Source of the DNA: Paenibacillus jilunlii
Lineage (GTDB): Bacteria; Bacillota; Bacilli; Paenibacillales; Paenibacillaceae
DNA length: 64,000 nucleotides
Assembly: GCF_900102965.1 (NCBI RefSeq)
Contig: NZ_FNGM01000008.1
Location: 61,561-125,560, forward strand
Direction of reading: 5' to 3'
Below the pieces are notes generated by a model. It saw only the letters and a program-made list of their open reading frames with translations, was not told the origin of the DNA and did no database searches. The translations under genes and the position numbers were made by a program. This document shows positions 34,845 to 44,400 of this stretch, piece after piece (position 1 is the stretch's first letter; each line of letters starts with the position of its first letter).

Positions 34845-34885
34845 TGATTCTTTTTCCCGCTAAGGATGCCCGCTCTATTCATAAA
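34845..34885 (+). repeat. Class B dispersed element (short copy)
   Basis: ATTCTTTTTCCCGCTAAGGATGCCCG matches the CTACTTTTTCC...GGGTGCCCG words near 32150. It lies in the 329-base gap between the HRDC and PfkB genes, which otherwise shows nothing I can call. Confidence 0.35.
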
Positions 34886-35038
34886 TGTATTAAGCCCGCA
34901 GTCTGAGTTGGCCTTTACAGAGCCAGAATGTGCTGCTGATCCCGGTGTTATCCGCTGAAAGCCGCTTGGGGCTCACTTTAGGAGAATGCCGCAATTTGGA
35001 GTAAAATACAGGTATTCCGAATAAAAGGAGATAAACCT

Positions 35039-35983
35039 ATGATCGTAACATTAACGGTTAACCCCAGCGTAGACGCCAGCACAGGTATAGACAAGGTTGT
35101 TCCCGACCATAAGCTGCGCTGCCGGGAGGCATCCTATAAGCCGGGGGGAGGCGGGGTCAATGTGTCCCGGGCGATCCACAGATTAGGCGGAGAATCCTTG
35201 GCTCTGTATGCATCGGGCGGACTGCACGGGCAGCTGCTGCATGAGATGCTGGAGCAGGAGGGCGTCAGCCACCAGGAGATCCCGATTTCCGGGCAGACAC
35301 GGGAAAATCTGATTGTCGTGGAAGAATCGACAGGCCAGCAATTCCGGTTCGATATGCCTGGCCCGCATTTTATCGAGGGCGATTGGCAGCAGTGCCTGCA
35401 ACAGCTGAAATCCCTGAGCGGGAAGCCGGACTACATTGTTGCCAGCGGCAGCCTGCCTCCCGGATGTCCGGTGGATTTCTATGGCCGTGTGATTGAAGCC
35501 GTGAAGCCTTGGCAGGCGCGGGTGATTGTCGATACCTCAGGAGAAGCGCTGCAAAAGGCGGCTGATGCAGGAGTATATCTGCTCAAACCGAATGCGCGCG
35601 AGCTTGAGGAACTGGCCGGGCACTCGATTACAGGGGATGCAGAGGTCCGGGCGGCCGCGTTGGAGCTGATCGAGCAAGGGCGGACCGAAGTGGTGGTGGT
35701 GTCCCTTGGCGGCGAGGGGGCATTGCTGATTACCAGAGAGGGCTGCGAGCATCTCAAGGCACCTGAAGTTCCCGTACTGAGTGTAGTAGGGGCTGGAGAC
35801 AGTCTGGTGGGCGGGCTGGTCTACAGTCTGGAACGGGGCTGGCCGCTGCGCCGGGCCGTTCAGTTCGGAATCGCCTCCGGAGCAGCGGCGGTGATGAATC
35901 CGGAGCGGCAGCTGTGCAAGCGTGAGGATACGGAACGATTGTTTATGCAAATCGAAGCAGCAGATGCAGAGACTCAGCGATAA
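35039..35983 (+). CDS. pfkB: 6-phosphofructokinase 2 / PfkB-family sugar kinase
   Basis: A 314-residue ribokinase-fold kinase closest in pattern to E. coli PfkB: TLTVNPSVDAST, KLRCREASYKPGGGGVNVSRAIHRLGG, QFRFDMPGPHF, ASGSLPPGCP and the catalytic VVGAGDSLVGGLVY (Asp base). It phosphorylates fructose-6-phosphate, or possibly fructose-1-phosphate or tagatose-6-phosphate. AAAGGAG precedes the ATG. It stands alone. Confidence 0.85.
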   Translation: MIVTLTVNPSVDASTGIDKVVPDHKLRCREASYKPGGGGVNVSRAIHRLGGESLALYASGGLHGQLLHEMLEQEGVSHQEIPISGQTRENLIVVEESTGQQFRFDMPGPHFIEGDWQQCLQQLKSLSGKPDYIVASGSLPPGCPVDFYGRVIEAVKPWQARVIVDTSGEALQKAADAGVYLLKPNARELEELAGHSITGDAEVRAAALELIEQGRTEVVVVSLGGEGALLITREGCEHLKAPEVPVLSVVGAGDSLVGGLVYSLERGWPLRRAVQFGIASGAAAVMNPERQLCKREDTERLFMQIEAADAETQR

Positions 35984-35989
35984 ACCAAA

Positions 35990-36033
35990 AAGACGAAGGT
36001 TTCCTTGCCATGGGGCAGAGAAGCCTTCGTCCT
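35990..36033 (-). terminator. Terminator between pfkB and corA
   Basis: GACGAAGG and CCTTCGTC form the arms at 35992-36031. Read on the minus strand the stem is followed by TTTTTGG, so it serves corA best and may also stop pfkB transcripts. Confidence 0.65.
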
Positions 36034-36053
36034 TCGTATTCGTACATTTTTGT

Positions 36054-36989
36054 TCATAGCCATTCCTTCTTGCGGAAAATAAACAGCATCCCGCAGCCAA
36101 GCGTAACCATAACGGCAATGACTCCATAGTAGCCGTACCGGGTGTGGAGTTCAGGGATATTGTCAAAGTTCATTCCATAGATCCCGGTGATGACGGTCAG
36201 CGGCATGAATATTGTGGTAATCGCGGTGAACACTCTCATGATCTCATTGGCGCGGTTGGCGATACTGGACTGATACGCTTCACGTAAGTTCCCCATGAGA
36301 TCGCGGTACGTTTCAAAAGTTTCAGAGATCTTGACCGCATTTTCATAAATATCGCTGAAATACTTCTGCAGCTGATCATCGATCAGGCGGAGGTCTTTTT
36401 TGTTAAGTGTGTTGATAACTTCCTTCTGCGGCCCCAGCATCTTCTTCAGCCAGAGAATTTCACTCCGCAGACCAATGATCTCGCTCAGATGCGATTTCTT
36501 GGTGTGCATCAGAATATCCTCTTCCAGCTTCTCAATCCGTGCTTCAATCCGGTCGCCGACGGAGAAATAATTGTCTACGACAAGGTCGACCAGCAGATAC
36601 AGGAACCGGTCAGGCTCACTGACCTCCTGCTCCCACAGAAGGGGTTTCAGCACGCGCAGCTCATGAATTTTTTGCTTGGTGACGGTGATAATGAAATTTC
36701 TGCCCAGAAAGACGTTGAGCGCACGCAGAAAAATCTCTTCATCATCAAAACGGATGCTGTTGACTACAATAAAATAATGGCTTTCGTAAATTTCAAGCTT
36801 CGGGCGCTGATCCTCTTCGCTGAGGCAATCCTCAACGGCCAAATCATGCAGATTGTACAAGGGCTGAAGCAGCTCGAGATCCTCAACATCCGCATCAATC
36901 CAATAAAATCCCTCAGCGGGGGCAGTCAATGTTTCTTCAATGTCATCTACAGGTGTAAAAACCCCTGCGTTTACCAGCCGGATTTTCAT
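36054..36989 (-). CDS. corA: CorA-family magnesium/cobalt channel
   Basis: A 311-residue protein. The N-terminal cytosolic alpha/beta funnel (1 to about 240) leads to two C-terminal spans; the first ends in the GMN signature (GIYGMNFDNIPE), and the tail is Lys-rich (FRKKEWL). It carries Mg2+ and possibly Co2+, which may matter next to a B12 region, but that is only suggestion. ATG 36989 has AGAGGAG upstream on this strand; longer readings lack one. A possible 42-residue ORF and a good promoter lie upstream. Confidence 0.92.
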   Translation of the reverse strand: MKIRLVNAGVFTPVDDIEETLTAPAEGFYWIDADVEDLELLQPLYNLHDLAVEDCLSEEDQRPKLEIYESHYFIVVNSIRFDDEEIFLRALNVFLGRNFIITVTKQKIHELRVLKPLLWEQEVSEPDRFLYLLVDLVVDNYFSVGDRIEARIEKLEEDILMHTKKSHLSEIIGLRSEILWLKKMLGPQKEVINTLNKKDLRLIDDQLQKYFSDIYENAVKISETFETYRDLMGNLREAYQSSIANRANEIMRVFTAITTIFMPLTVITGIYGMNFDNIPELHTRYGYYGVIAVMVTLGCGMLFIFRKKEWL

Positions 36990-37076
36990 CTGATCCACTC
37001 CTCTTAAGCCCTGGTCTTCTCCAGGGCCTGTGCTAAATTCAGGCACAGGGAACAATCAGCTTGGCCGGTGGTACGG

Positions 37077-37205
37077 TCAATTCATGAGGCCGAATGACGG
37101 TTCGAGGGCATGAAGAAGAAATGCTCCCGCCGCCGGCAAGCTGATGTTAATCCTGTGTGGTTGCTCTTTCTGGGCGCTTAACTGCGAACTCGGGTCGCCT
37201 TCCAT
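37077..37205 (-). CDS. Possible 42-residue leader peptide or small protein before corA
   Basis: ATG at 37205 follows a good ribosome site (GAGGTGAG) on the minus strand, and the ORF encodes 42 residues, including RINISLPAAGAF, ending about 88 bases before corA's start. A promoter with consensus spacing sits just upstream (37257-37285). I recognise no family. It could be a regulatory leader ORF for corA or a chance ORF. Confidence 0.35.
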   Translation of the reverse strand: MEGDPSSQLSAQKEQPHRINISLPAAGAFLLHALEPSFGLMN

Positions 37206-37256
37206 TCTTCTCTCACCTCTTCTTTTCGTCAGGTAGGGCCTGTGAAACCCTTGTCT

Positions 37257-37285
37257 AGTATAACCCCCGGTTATGGGTCTTTCAA
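37257..37285 (-). promoter_or_regulatory. Promoter for the corA transcript
   Basis: On the minus strand, -35 TTGAAA (37285-37280) and -10 TATACT (37262-37257) are separated by 17 bases. Confidence 0.65.
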
Positions 37286-37417
37286 GCTAAATTCTTGTGG
37301 CTTTTCGGGACCCAATAGCATTGTATGGACTTGACGAAAAGTAGGTTCATGATTTAAAGTGAATTTTAAGAAAAGCATTTAACGTTATGTGACTTTTTCT
37401 CAATTGAATACAGCTAA

Positions 37418-37612
37418 ATCTTATCAAGAGCAGGTGGAGGGACTAGCCCGATGAAACCCGGCAACCGGCGTGTGAACGCACGGTGCTAATTCTTGCGGAA
37501 GCTGTGCATGGTGAGCCGATCCGGCCGCCGGGTACAAGTTCTCTGGCAGATGAGAGAGGCGCATATGACTGCAGATATATGACCTTTCTCATCCGAGAAA
37601 GGTCATTTTTAC
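37418..37612 (+). ncRNA. SAM-I (S-box) riboswitch with terminator
   Basis: The core CTTATCAAGAGCAGGTGGAGGGA, ...CCCGATGAAACCCGGCAACC..., GGTGCTAATTC and CAGATGAGAGAGGC appear in order to about 37560. A terminator, ATGACCTTTCTC/GAGAAAGGTCAT followed by five T, lies at 37579-37610. SAM binding would stop transcription into metA. Confidence 0.95.
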
Positions 37613-37643
37613 ATTGTCATCAACGAAGGAGTGGAAACTAGAT

Positions 37644-38573
37644 ATGCCGATAAAAATTCCCGACAGCCTGCCGGCCAAAGAAGTATTGTCCGGAGAAAAT
37701 ATTTTTGTAATGGATGAAAGCCAGGCCTTCCACCAGGACATCCGCCCGCTGCGCATCGCGATCCTGAACTTAATGCCTACGAAGGAAACGACAGAAACGC
37801 AGCTGCTGCGTCTGGTCGGGAATTCACCGCTTCAGGTGGATGTTGTGCTGCTGCACCCGAGCTCCCATACCTCGAAGAACACTTCTGCAGAGCATTTGAA
37901 GAGTTTTTACAAAACCTTTGACGAGATTAGCGACCGCCGCTTTGACGGGCTGATTATCACCGGTGCTCCGGTGGAGCAGCTGGAATTTGAAGAAGTGAAT
38001 TATTGGGAAGAACTGAAAGTGATCTTCGAATGGAGCAAGCACAACGTGACCTCGACCATGCATATCTGTTGGGCGGCGCAGGCAGGGCTCTATCATCACT
38101 TCGGCGTGCGCAAGGTGAATCTGGACGAGAAATGCTTCGGCGTGTTCCCGCACACCGTGAACCAAAACAATGTAAAGCTCCTGCGCGGCTTTGACGAGGT
38201 GTTCCATGTTCCGCATTCGCGGCACACGGATGTCTCCCGTGAGGATATCCTTGCAAATCCAGAGCTGCAGATTCTTGCCGAATCCGAGGAGGCCGGAGTA
38301 TATCTGGTTTCGACGCTTGACGGCAAGCAGATTTTTGTGACCGGGCATTCCGAATATGATCCATTTTCGTTAAAGTGGGAATATGACCGTGACATCGCCA
38401 AAGGGATGGACATTGCTATTCCGAAGCATTACTATCCTAAGGATGATCCGCTGCGTACACCGCCGGCCGTCTGGCGTGCCCATGCCAACTTATTATTCTC
38501 TAATTGGCTCAATTACTATGTATACCAGGAGACCCCTTACGATATAGACCAGGCCGATTATTTAGTATTCTAA
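37644..38573 (+). CDS. metA: Homoserine O-acetyltransferase MetA
   Basis: A 309-residue MetA-family acyltransferase. The nucleophile is Cys142 (HICWAAQ), the family segment [18 protein letters not shown] is intact, and the acyl-selecting position 111 is Glu (GAPVEQLEF). Glu111 is known to favour acetyl-CoA, Gly succinyl-CoA, so it most likely makes O-acetylhomoserine. ATG 37644 has AAGGAG upstream; it is directly controlled by the SAM riboswitch and is followed by metI after 39 bases. Confidence 0.95.
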   Translation: MPIKIPDSLPAKEVLSGENIFVMDESQAFHQDIRPLRIAILNLMPTKETTETQLLRLVGNSPLQVDVVLLHPSSHTSKNTSAEHLKSFYKTFDEISDRRFDGLIITGAPVEQLEFEEVNYWEELKVIFEWSKHNVTSTMHICWAAQAGLYHHFGVRKVNLDEKCFGVFPHTVNQNNVKLLRGFDEVFHVPHSRHTDVSREDILANPELQILAESEEAGVYLVSTLDGKQIFVTGHSEYDPFSLKWEYDRDIAKGMDIAIPKHYYPKDDPLRTPPAVWRAHANLLFSNWLNYYVYQETPYDIDQADYLVF

Positions 38574-38612
38574 ATATATAGAAGAGAACACCACACTTAG
38601 GAGGCAGCAGCA

Positions 38613-39812
38613 ATGGATGAAAAACTGAGGATTGAGAGCAGATTGGCGCAGATTGGTTCACAGGAGGACCCGGCTACGGGGGCAATTAATTATCCGATTT
38701 ACAATGCGACGGCATTCCGTCATCCCAGACTTGGGCAGAGTACGGGGTTTGACTATATCCGTACCAAGAATCCTACCCGCTTGGTACTGGAAGAAGCTGT
38801 GGCAGAGCTTGAATCCGGGGATGCTGCTTTTGCCTGCAGCTCCGGGATGGCTGCGCTGACAACCATATTTGCCTTGTTTGGACAAGGTGACCATTTAGTG
38901 GTTTCGCTGGACCTGTACGGCGGGACCTACCGTCTGCTTGAACGGATTCTCTCCAAATACGGCATCAGCGCCTCTTATGTGGATACGAATGATCTGGACG
39001 GTCTGGAGGCCTCACGGCGTCCGAATACCAAGGCAGTCTTTATTGAAACGCCTACCAATCCGCTGATGATGATTACGGATATCGAAGCTGTCTGTACGTG
39101 GTCCCGCCGCCATGGACTGCTTACGATTGTGGACAATACGCTGCTGTCACCGTTTTTTCAGCGGCCGCTGGAGCTTGGGGCGGATATCATCGTCCATAGC
39201 GCGACCAAATATTTGGGAGGCCACAACGATGTGCTTGCCGGACTGATCATAACCAAAGGTACCGAGCTGTCTGCGGAAATGGCGGTTTTGCATAATTCCC
39301 TGGGTGCAGTGCTTGCGCCAAATGACAGCTACCAGCTGATGAAGGGCATGAAGACACTTGCGCTGCGCATGGAACGGCATGAGAGCAATGCGCTGGCACT
39401 TGCCCGCTATCTGCTGGAGCATCCGGCGGTCGCCGAGGTCTTCCATCCGGGACTTCCTGACCATCCAGGCTATGAAATCCAGAAACGCCAGTCCTCGGGC
39501 AACACCGGAATCTTCTCCTTCAAGGTAAAAGATGCCAGATATGTCGAGCCGCTGCTGCGCCATATCCGTCTGATTGCCTTCGCCGAAAGCCTCGGCGGGG
39601 TGGAGTCGCTGATGACCTATCCGGCGGTGCAGACCCATGCAGATATCCCGGTGGAAATCCGCGACGCTGTCGGTGTGGATGACCGTCTGCTGCGCTTCTC
39701 CGTCGGGATAGAGCATGCGGATGATTTGATTGCCGATCTCGGACAGGCGCTGGAAGCAGCCCGGACTGAGCTCGAAGAGGCATCTGCCGGCACAACACTT
39801 GCAGCAGAATAA
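38613..39812 (+). CDS. metI: Cystathionine gamma-synthase / O-acetylhomoserine thiolyase MetI
   Basis: A 399-residue PLP enzyme of the Cys/Met metabolism family, closely like B. subtilis MetI: IYNATAFRHP, STGFDYIRTKNPTR, the PLP lysine Lys199 in SATKYLGGHND, and AESLGGVESLMTYPA. It joins O-acetylhomoserine with cysteine or sulfide. GGAGGC precedes the ATG. It is in the SAM-riboswitch operon with metA and is closed by a strong terminator. A MetC partner is not present here. Confidence 0.92.
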   Translation: MDEKLRIESRLAQIGSQEDPATGAINYPIYNATAFRHPRLGQSTGFDYIRTKNPTRLVLEEAVAELESGDAAFACSSGMAALTTIFALFGQGDHLVVSLDLYGGTYRLLERILSKYGISASYVDTNDLDGLEASRRPNTKAVFIETPTNPLMMITDIEAVCTWSRRHGLLTIVDNTLLSPFFQRPLELGADIIVHSATKYLGGHNDVLAGLIITKGTELSAEMAVLHNSLGAVLAPNDSYQLMKGMKTLALRMERHESNALALARYLLEHPAVAEVFHPGLPDHPGYEIQKRQSSGNTGIFSFKVKDARYVEPLLRHIRLIAFAESLGGVESLMTYPAVQTHADIPVEIRDAVGVDDRLLRFSVGIEHADDLIADLGQALEAARTELEEASAGTTLAAE

Positions 39813-39821
39813 TAAGGCTTT

Positions 39822-39857
39822 GCAGCGGCGTCCACCCGGGCGCCGCTGTTTTTTTGA
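39822..39857 (+). terminator. Terminator after metI
   Basis: CAGCGGCG/CGCCGCTG with inner pairs is followed by seven T. Confidence 0.9.
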
Positions 39858-40000
39858 CAACAAAGATATAACGGGGCCCCGGCAAAGGTTTCTCAAGGCG
39901 TCCGGATTGTGATACGATGGAGGAACGAGCTTATTCATTTGTTCAACAAATTTAATACATTTACCCTACTGCATAGGCATAAAAAAGGAGGCTGCGAACG

Positions 40001-41137
40001 ATGAGTGCGATAGATCTGATTCTGGACAAAACGCTGAAGGGCGAACGGCTCGGGCTGGAGGATACGGTCCGGTTGTTCGAGAGCAACGAAATTGAAAAAA
40101 TGGGCGCTGCCGCTGATGTGATCATGAAACGCTGGCACCCGGACCCGCTGGCTACATTCGTGATTGGCCGCAATATCAACTATACGAATGTATGTGATGT
40201 GTACTGCCGTTTCTGTGCGTTTTACCGCAGACCGGGCTCTGAGGAAGGCTATGTGCTGCCAGACGAGACGATTTTTCAGAAAATCCAGGAAACCATCGAT
40301 GTGAATGGTACAGAAATCCTCATGCAAGGCGGAACCAACCCCAATCTGCCATTTAGCTATTATACGGATTTACTGCGCGGAATTAAGCAGCGTTTCCCGG
40401 AGATCACCATGCATTCCTTCTCCCCTGCGGAGATCATGAAAATGGTTGAGGTATCCGGTCTGCCGCTGGAGCAGGTGGTCCGCGAGATTCATGCTGCAGG
40501 ACTGGATTCCCTTCCCGGGGGCGGTGCGGAAATTCTGGATGACCGGACCCGCCGCAAAATCAGCCGTCTTAAAGGCTCCTGGCGGGAATGGATGGATGTC
40601 ATGCAGACCGCACACAAGATCGGCATGAACACCACGGCAACCATGGTTATCGGCCTTGGCGAGAGCATGGAGGAACGGGCGCTTCATCTGCTGCGGGTAC
40701 GTGAGGCCCAGGATGAGTGCATCGCGAACAAATATGACTCGGAAGGGTTCCTGGCGTTTATCTCCTGGACCTTCCAGCCGGATAATACCAATCTGAAGCT
40801 GGACAGACAGACGCCGGAAGAATACCTTAAGACCGTGGCTATCAGCCGTCTGGTGCTGGACAACATCAAAAACTTCCAGTCCTCATGGGTTACGATGGGG
40901 CCGGAGGTCGGCAAGCTGTCCCTGCAGTATGGCTGCAATGATTTTGGCAGCACCATGATTGAGGAGAATGTAGTATCCTCGGCGGGCGCAACGCATAAGG
41001 TCAACATTGAGTCGATTACCCAATTGATCCGCGAAGCTGGCAAAATCCCTGCACAGCGCAACACGCGTTACGATATACTCCGGGTGTTCGACGATGCGGA
41101 TGCGAAGATTGACAATGATTTTGTAATGCAGAACTAA
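40001..41137 (+). CDS. mqnC: Cyclic dehypoxanthine futalosine synthase MqnC
   Basis: A 378-residue radical-SAM enzyme with the cluster motif CDVYCRFC (Cys65, Cys69, Cys72), FYRRPGSEEGYVL, ILMQGGTNPNLPF, GLDSLPGGGAEIL and GNDFGSTM-like CNDFGSTMIEENVV. It cyclises dehypoxanthine futalosine in the futalosine menaquinone route, distinct from the MenFDHCEB route of B. subtilis. AAAAGGAGG precedes the ATG. Other mqn genes are not in the window. Confidence 0.93.
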   Translation: MSAIDLILDKTLKGERLGLEDTVRLFESNEIEKMGAAADVIMKRWHPDPLATFVIGRNINYTNVCDVYCRFCAFYRRPGSEEGYVLPDETIFQKIQETIDVNGTEILMQGGTNPNLPFSYYTDLLRGIKQRFPEITMHSFSPAEIMKMVEVSGLPLEQVVREIHAAGLDSLPGGGAEILDDRTRRKISRLKGSWREWMDVMQTAHKIGMNTTATMVIGLGESMEERALHLLRVREAQDECIANKYDSEGFLAFISWTFQPDNTNLKLDRQTPEEYLKTVAISRLVLDNIKNFQSSWVTMGPEVGKLSLQYGCNDFGSTMIEENVVSSAGATHKVNIESITQLIREAGKIPAQRNTRYDILRVFDDADAKIDNDFVMQN

Positions 41138-41192
41138 TTGTTCTATAAAATTCAAAATATTCATAACTTTATGTGTGAGATTTTTTTGCGGC

Positions 41193-41246
41193 GTCTATCC
41201 TTGTGAAATTCCTCTATGGAAATTTACAAAGATAGACTTTTTTTTG
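41193..41246 (+). terminator. Terminator after mqnC
   Basis: A long stem (GTCTATCCTTGTGAAATTCC with GGAAATTTACAAAGATAGAC) is followed by eight T. Confidence 0.9.
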
Positions 41247-41334
41247 TATTGTGTAAATTTTTATAGGCATTTTACCCAAAATTAATGGTTGAAATGTGAT
41301 ATTTTACACAACTATTACGCAGATTTAATGCATT

Positions 41335-41362
41335 TTGCTAGATTCATATTTTTGGGTATGAT
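41335..41362 (+). promoter_or_regulatory. Promoter of the SLH nucleotidase gene
   Basis: TTGCTA (41335-41340) and TATGAT (41357-41362) are 16 bases apart, in an AT-rich stretch. TTTTACC/TTTTACACA words lie just upstream but do not form a clear Pho box. Confidence 0.5.
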
Positions 41363-41420
41363 ACAATCTTGCGGTCAGCATAAGTAGGAATACGAAACAT
41401 ATGGGGAGGATATCTGACTT

Positions 41421-44400
41421 ATGGGAGAAAGAAGTTGGAACAAGCCGATAGCTTCGATATTGGCGACCACCGTTCTGGCAGCACAAGTGCTGGGCGGAGT
41501 TTTTGCAGTTCCGGTTTTAGGAGCAGGCAAGGCAGAAGCCGCAGGTGTCGAAACGGTTGATCCGGGAACTCCGGGGACAATTAATCTGCGTTTGATGAGC
41601 ACCACGGATGTTCACACGAATGTGATGGGCTGGGATTATTTTAAGAACAATCCATCGTTAACAGTGGGGCTGGACCGGACGGCGACTTTGGTGAAACAAG
41701 CCAAGGCAGAGCCGAAAGGAACATACAATCTTCTACTCGACAACGGCGATTTGATTCAAGGCACACCGCTTGGGACATACATGTCGAAGCAGGCTGATCC
41801 TGAGGGCAAGCTGAACCAGATTCATCCGATGATTGCGGCTATGAATATTATGGGCTATGATGCGGCAACGCTTGGCAATCATGAATTTAACTATGGTCTG
41901 AATTATCTCGAGAGCGTAACATCTGCAACCTATGCTACTTATAGCCATTCGAATAATTTTCCGAAGTTCCCCTATTTGAATGCAAACGTGTATGTGGATG
42001 ACAAGGATAACAATCCTGGGAATGATGAGAACTATTTTACGCCATACAAGATTTTGGACAAAAAAGTTAAAGACAGCAACGGAGTAGAGCAGACCATCAA
42101 GGTCGGTCTTCTTGGCTTGGTGACACCGCAGATCATGGACTGGGACAAAGCCAACCTGGAAGGCAAGGTCATTACTAAAGACATTGCTGCGACAGCCAGC
42201 AAATTTGTTCCGCAAATGAAGGCTGAAGGTGCTGATATTATCGTCGCTATGGCGCATACCGGTTTTGACGGGTCCGCAGTGGAAGGCGACTTCTCCGAAA
42301 ATGACATTAATGCGCTCAGCAAGGTTGCGGGCATTGATGCCATTACGTTTTCCCATACCCATAAGGTATTCCCTGCAGCGGATGTGAAATCACTGGACGC
42401 GTCATTCAAGGATGCCGCTGGCAACGAGCTGCCTGGCATCGACAATGCCAAAGGCCACATTAATGGCGTTCCCGCAGTACAAGCCGGTTATGGCGGCGGG
42501 TATTTGGGCCTGATCGACCTTGCCATTAGTCCGGACCCGGCTAAGAGCGGGCATTGGAAGGTGGACAAGTCCGCTTCCACTTCCTCGACACGTTCGATCT
42601 ACAGAACCGAAAACAAAGTGAATATTTCCAATGTTGAACCGGACCCTGAAGTAGACGCGGCTGTTGCTGCCAATCATCAGGCTACAATTAAGTACGTCAA
42701 TGAACCGCTCGGCACAACAACCGTACCTATGAACAGCTATTTTGCTCTGGTGCAGGATGATCCGACCGTTCAGATCGTAACCTATGCCCAGAAGCGTTAT
42801 GTCGAGAATCTGATTAATACAGATCCCTCTCTGGCCCAGTATAAGGGTAAGGCGATTCTTAGTGTAGGAGCACCCTTCAAGGCCGGACGCAACGGCCCGG
42901 AGGAGTATACGGAAATCGAAGCAGGACCATTGACCATTCGCAGCGCAAGTGACTTGTACCTCTATGATAATACGCTGAAAGCGGTCGAGGTCAGCGGCGC
43001 TACGGTAAAAGAGTGGGTGGAGATGAGTGCGGGGGCATTCAACCGCATCGATCCGGCAGTTACTACGCCGCAGGAGCTGCTCAACTCCAAGTTCGCCGTA
43101 TATAATTTTGATGTGATTGACGGAATTAAATATAAGATTGATGTGACCAAAAACGCTAAATACAACACGGACGGAACGATTAATGACGGTTCCTCCAGCC
43201 GTGTAACTTCTATTACTTATAATGATCAGCCTCTTAATATGGATCAGAAATTTATCGTGGTTACCAATAACTACCGTGCGAGCGGCGGGGGGAACTTCCC
43301 TATCAAGGACGGCAAACTGATCATTGATACGCTGGAAGAAAACCGCCAGGTTCTGATGGATTATATCAAGGAAGCGGGTACCGTGAACCAGCCTGCCGAC
43401 AACAACTGGTCCATTGCGCCGATTAAAGGGGATGTCAAGGTAACCTTCACCTCTTCTCCGAAGGCTAATAAGGTATTGCTCAAGGATGACAGAATTTCGG
43501 ATACCGGCACACAGAACGATAGAGGGTTTGAAATTTACAATCTCGATCTGAGCGGTGATGTCAAGGTTCATATTCTTGGAATCAATGACTTCCACGGCCA
43601 GCTGGATACAACATCCTATGTAGGCGACAATGCTGTGGGGACCGCTGCGATTCTGGCGACTTACCTGAAAACGGCACGCGCGCAATATGCGAACTCGCTG
43701 CTTGTGCACAACGGAGACTCTGTAGGTGCTTCAGCCCCGGTGTCTTCAATGGAGCGCGACAAGCCCACACTGGAATGGATGAACCTGATGAAGTTCGATG
43801 TCGGAAATTTGGGCAACCATGAGTTTGACCAGGGTGTCGCAGCGCTGAAAGCACAAATTTATGGCGGTGTAGATCCTGTTAATAAGACCATTACCCATGC
43901 ACCTGTAAATTTTGACTACATTAATGCCAATGCAGTAGATAAAGATACAGGCAAACCTATTATCAAACCGTATACCGTCAAAGAAGTAGGCGGCGTTAAA
44001 ATCGGATTTATCGGCGTGGTCACCAAAGCAACGCCAAGCAAGGTATCGCCGGCCGGTACAGCCGGTGTGAGATTCCTGAGCGCTGAGGAAGAGGTTGCGG
44101 CGATTGGCAAATATGCTGCAGAGCTTCAGAAGCAAGGCGTTGAAACGATTATTGTCCTTGCCCATGACCCGGCAACCACCAAAGGGGATGTGACTACAGG
44201 CGAAGCTGCGGATTTGGCCAAGGCGCTTCCGGCCGATTCTCCGGTTGATGTCATCGTGGCCGGTGACAATCATGCGCTTGCCAATGGTGTAGTGAACGGT
44301 AAGCTGATTGTTCAGGCTTATTCTTACGGCACAGCATTCGAAGACATTAAATTGGTTATTGATCCAATAACAAAAGATGTTAAGAGCAAATCTGCTACTG

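Noticed and set aside
41255..41335. Possible Pho box before the SLH nucleotidase
   Set aside because: TTTTACC and TTTTACACA words are present, but the regular 11-bp TTAACA-like repeats of a Pho box are not.
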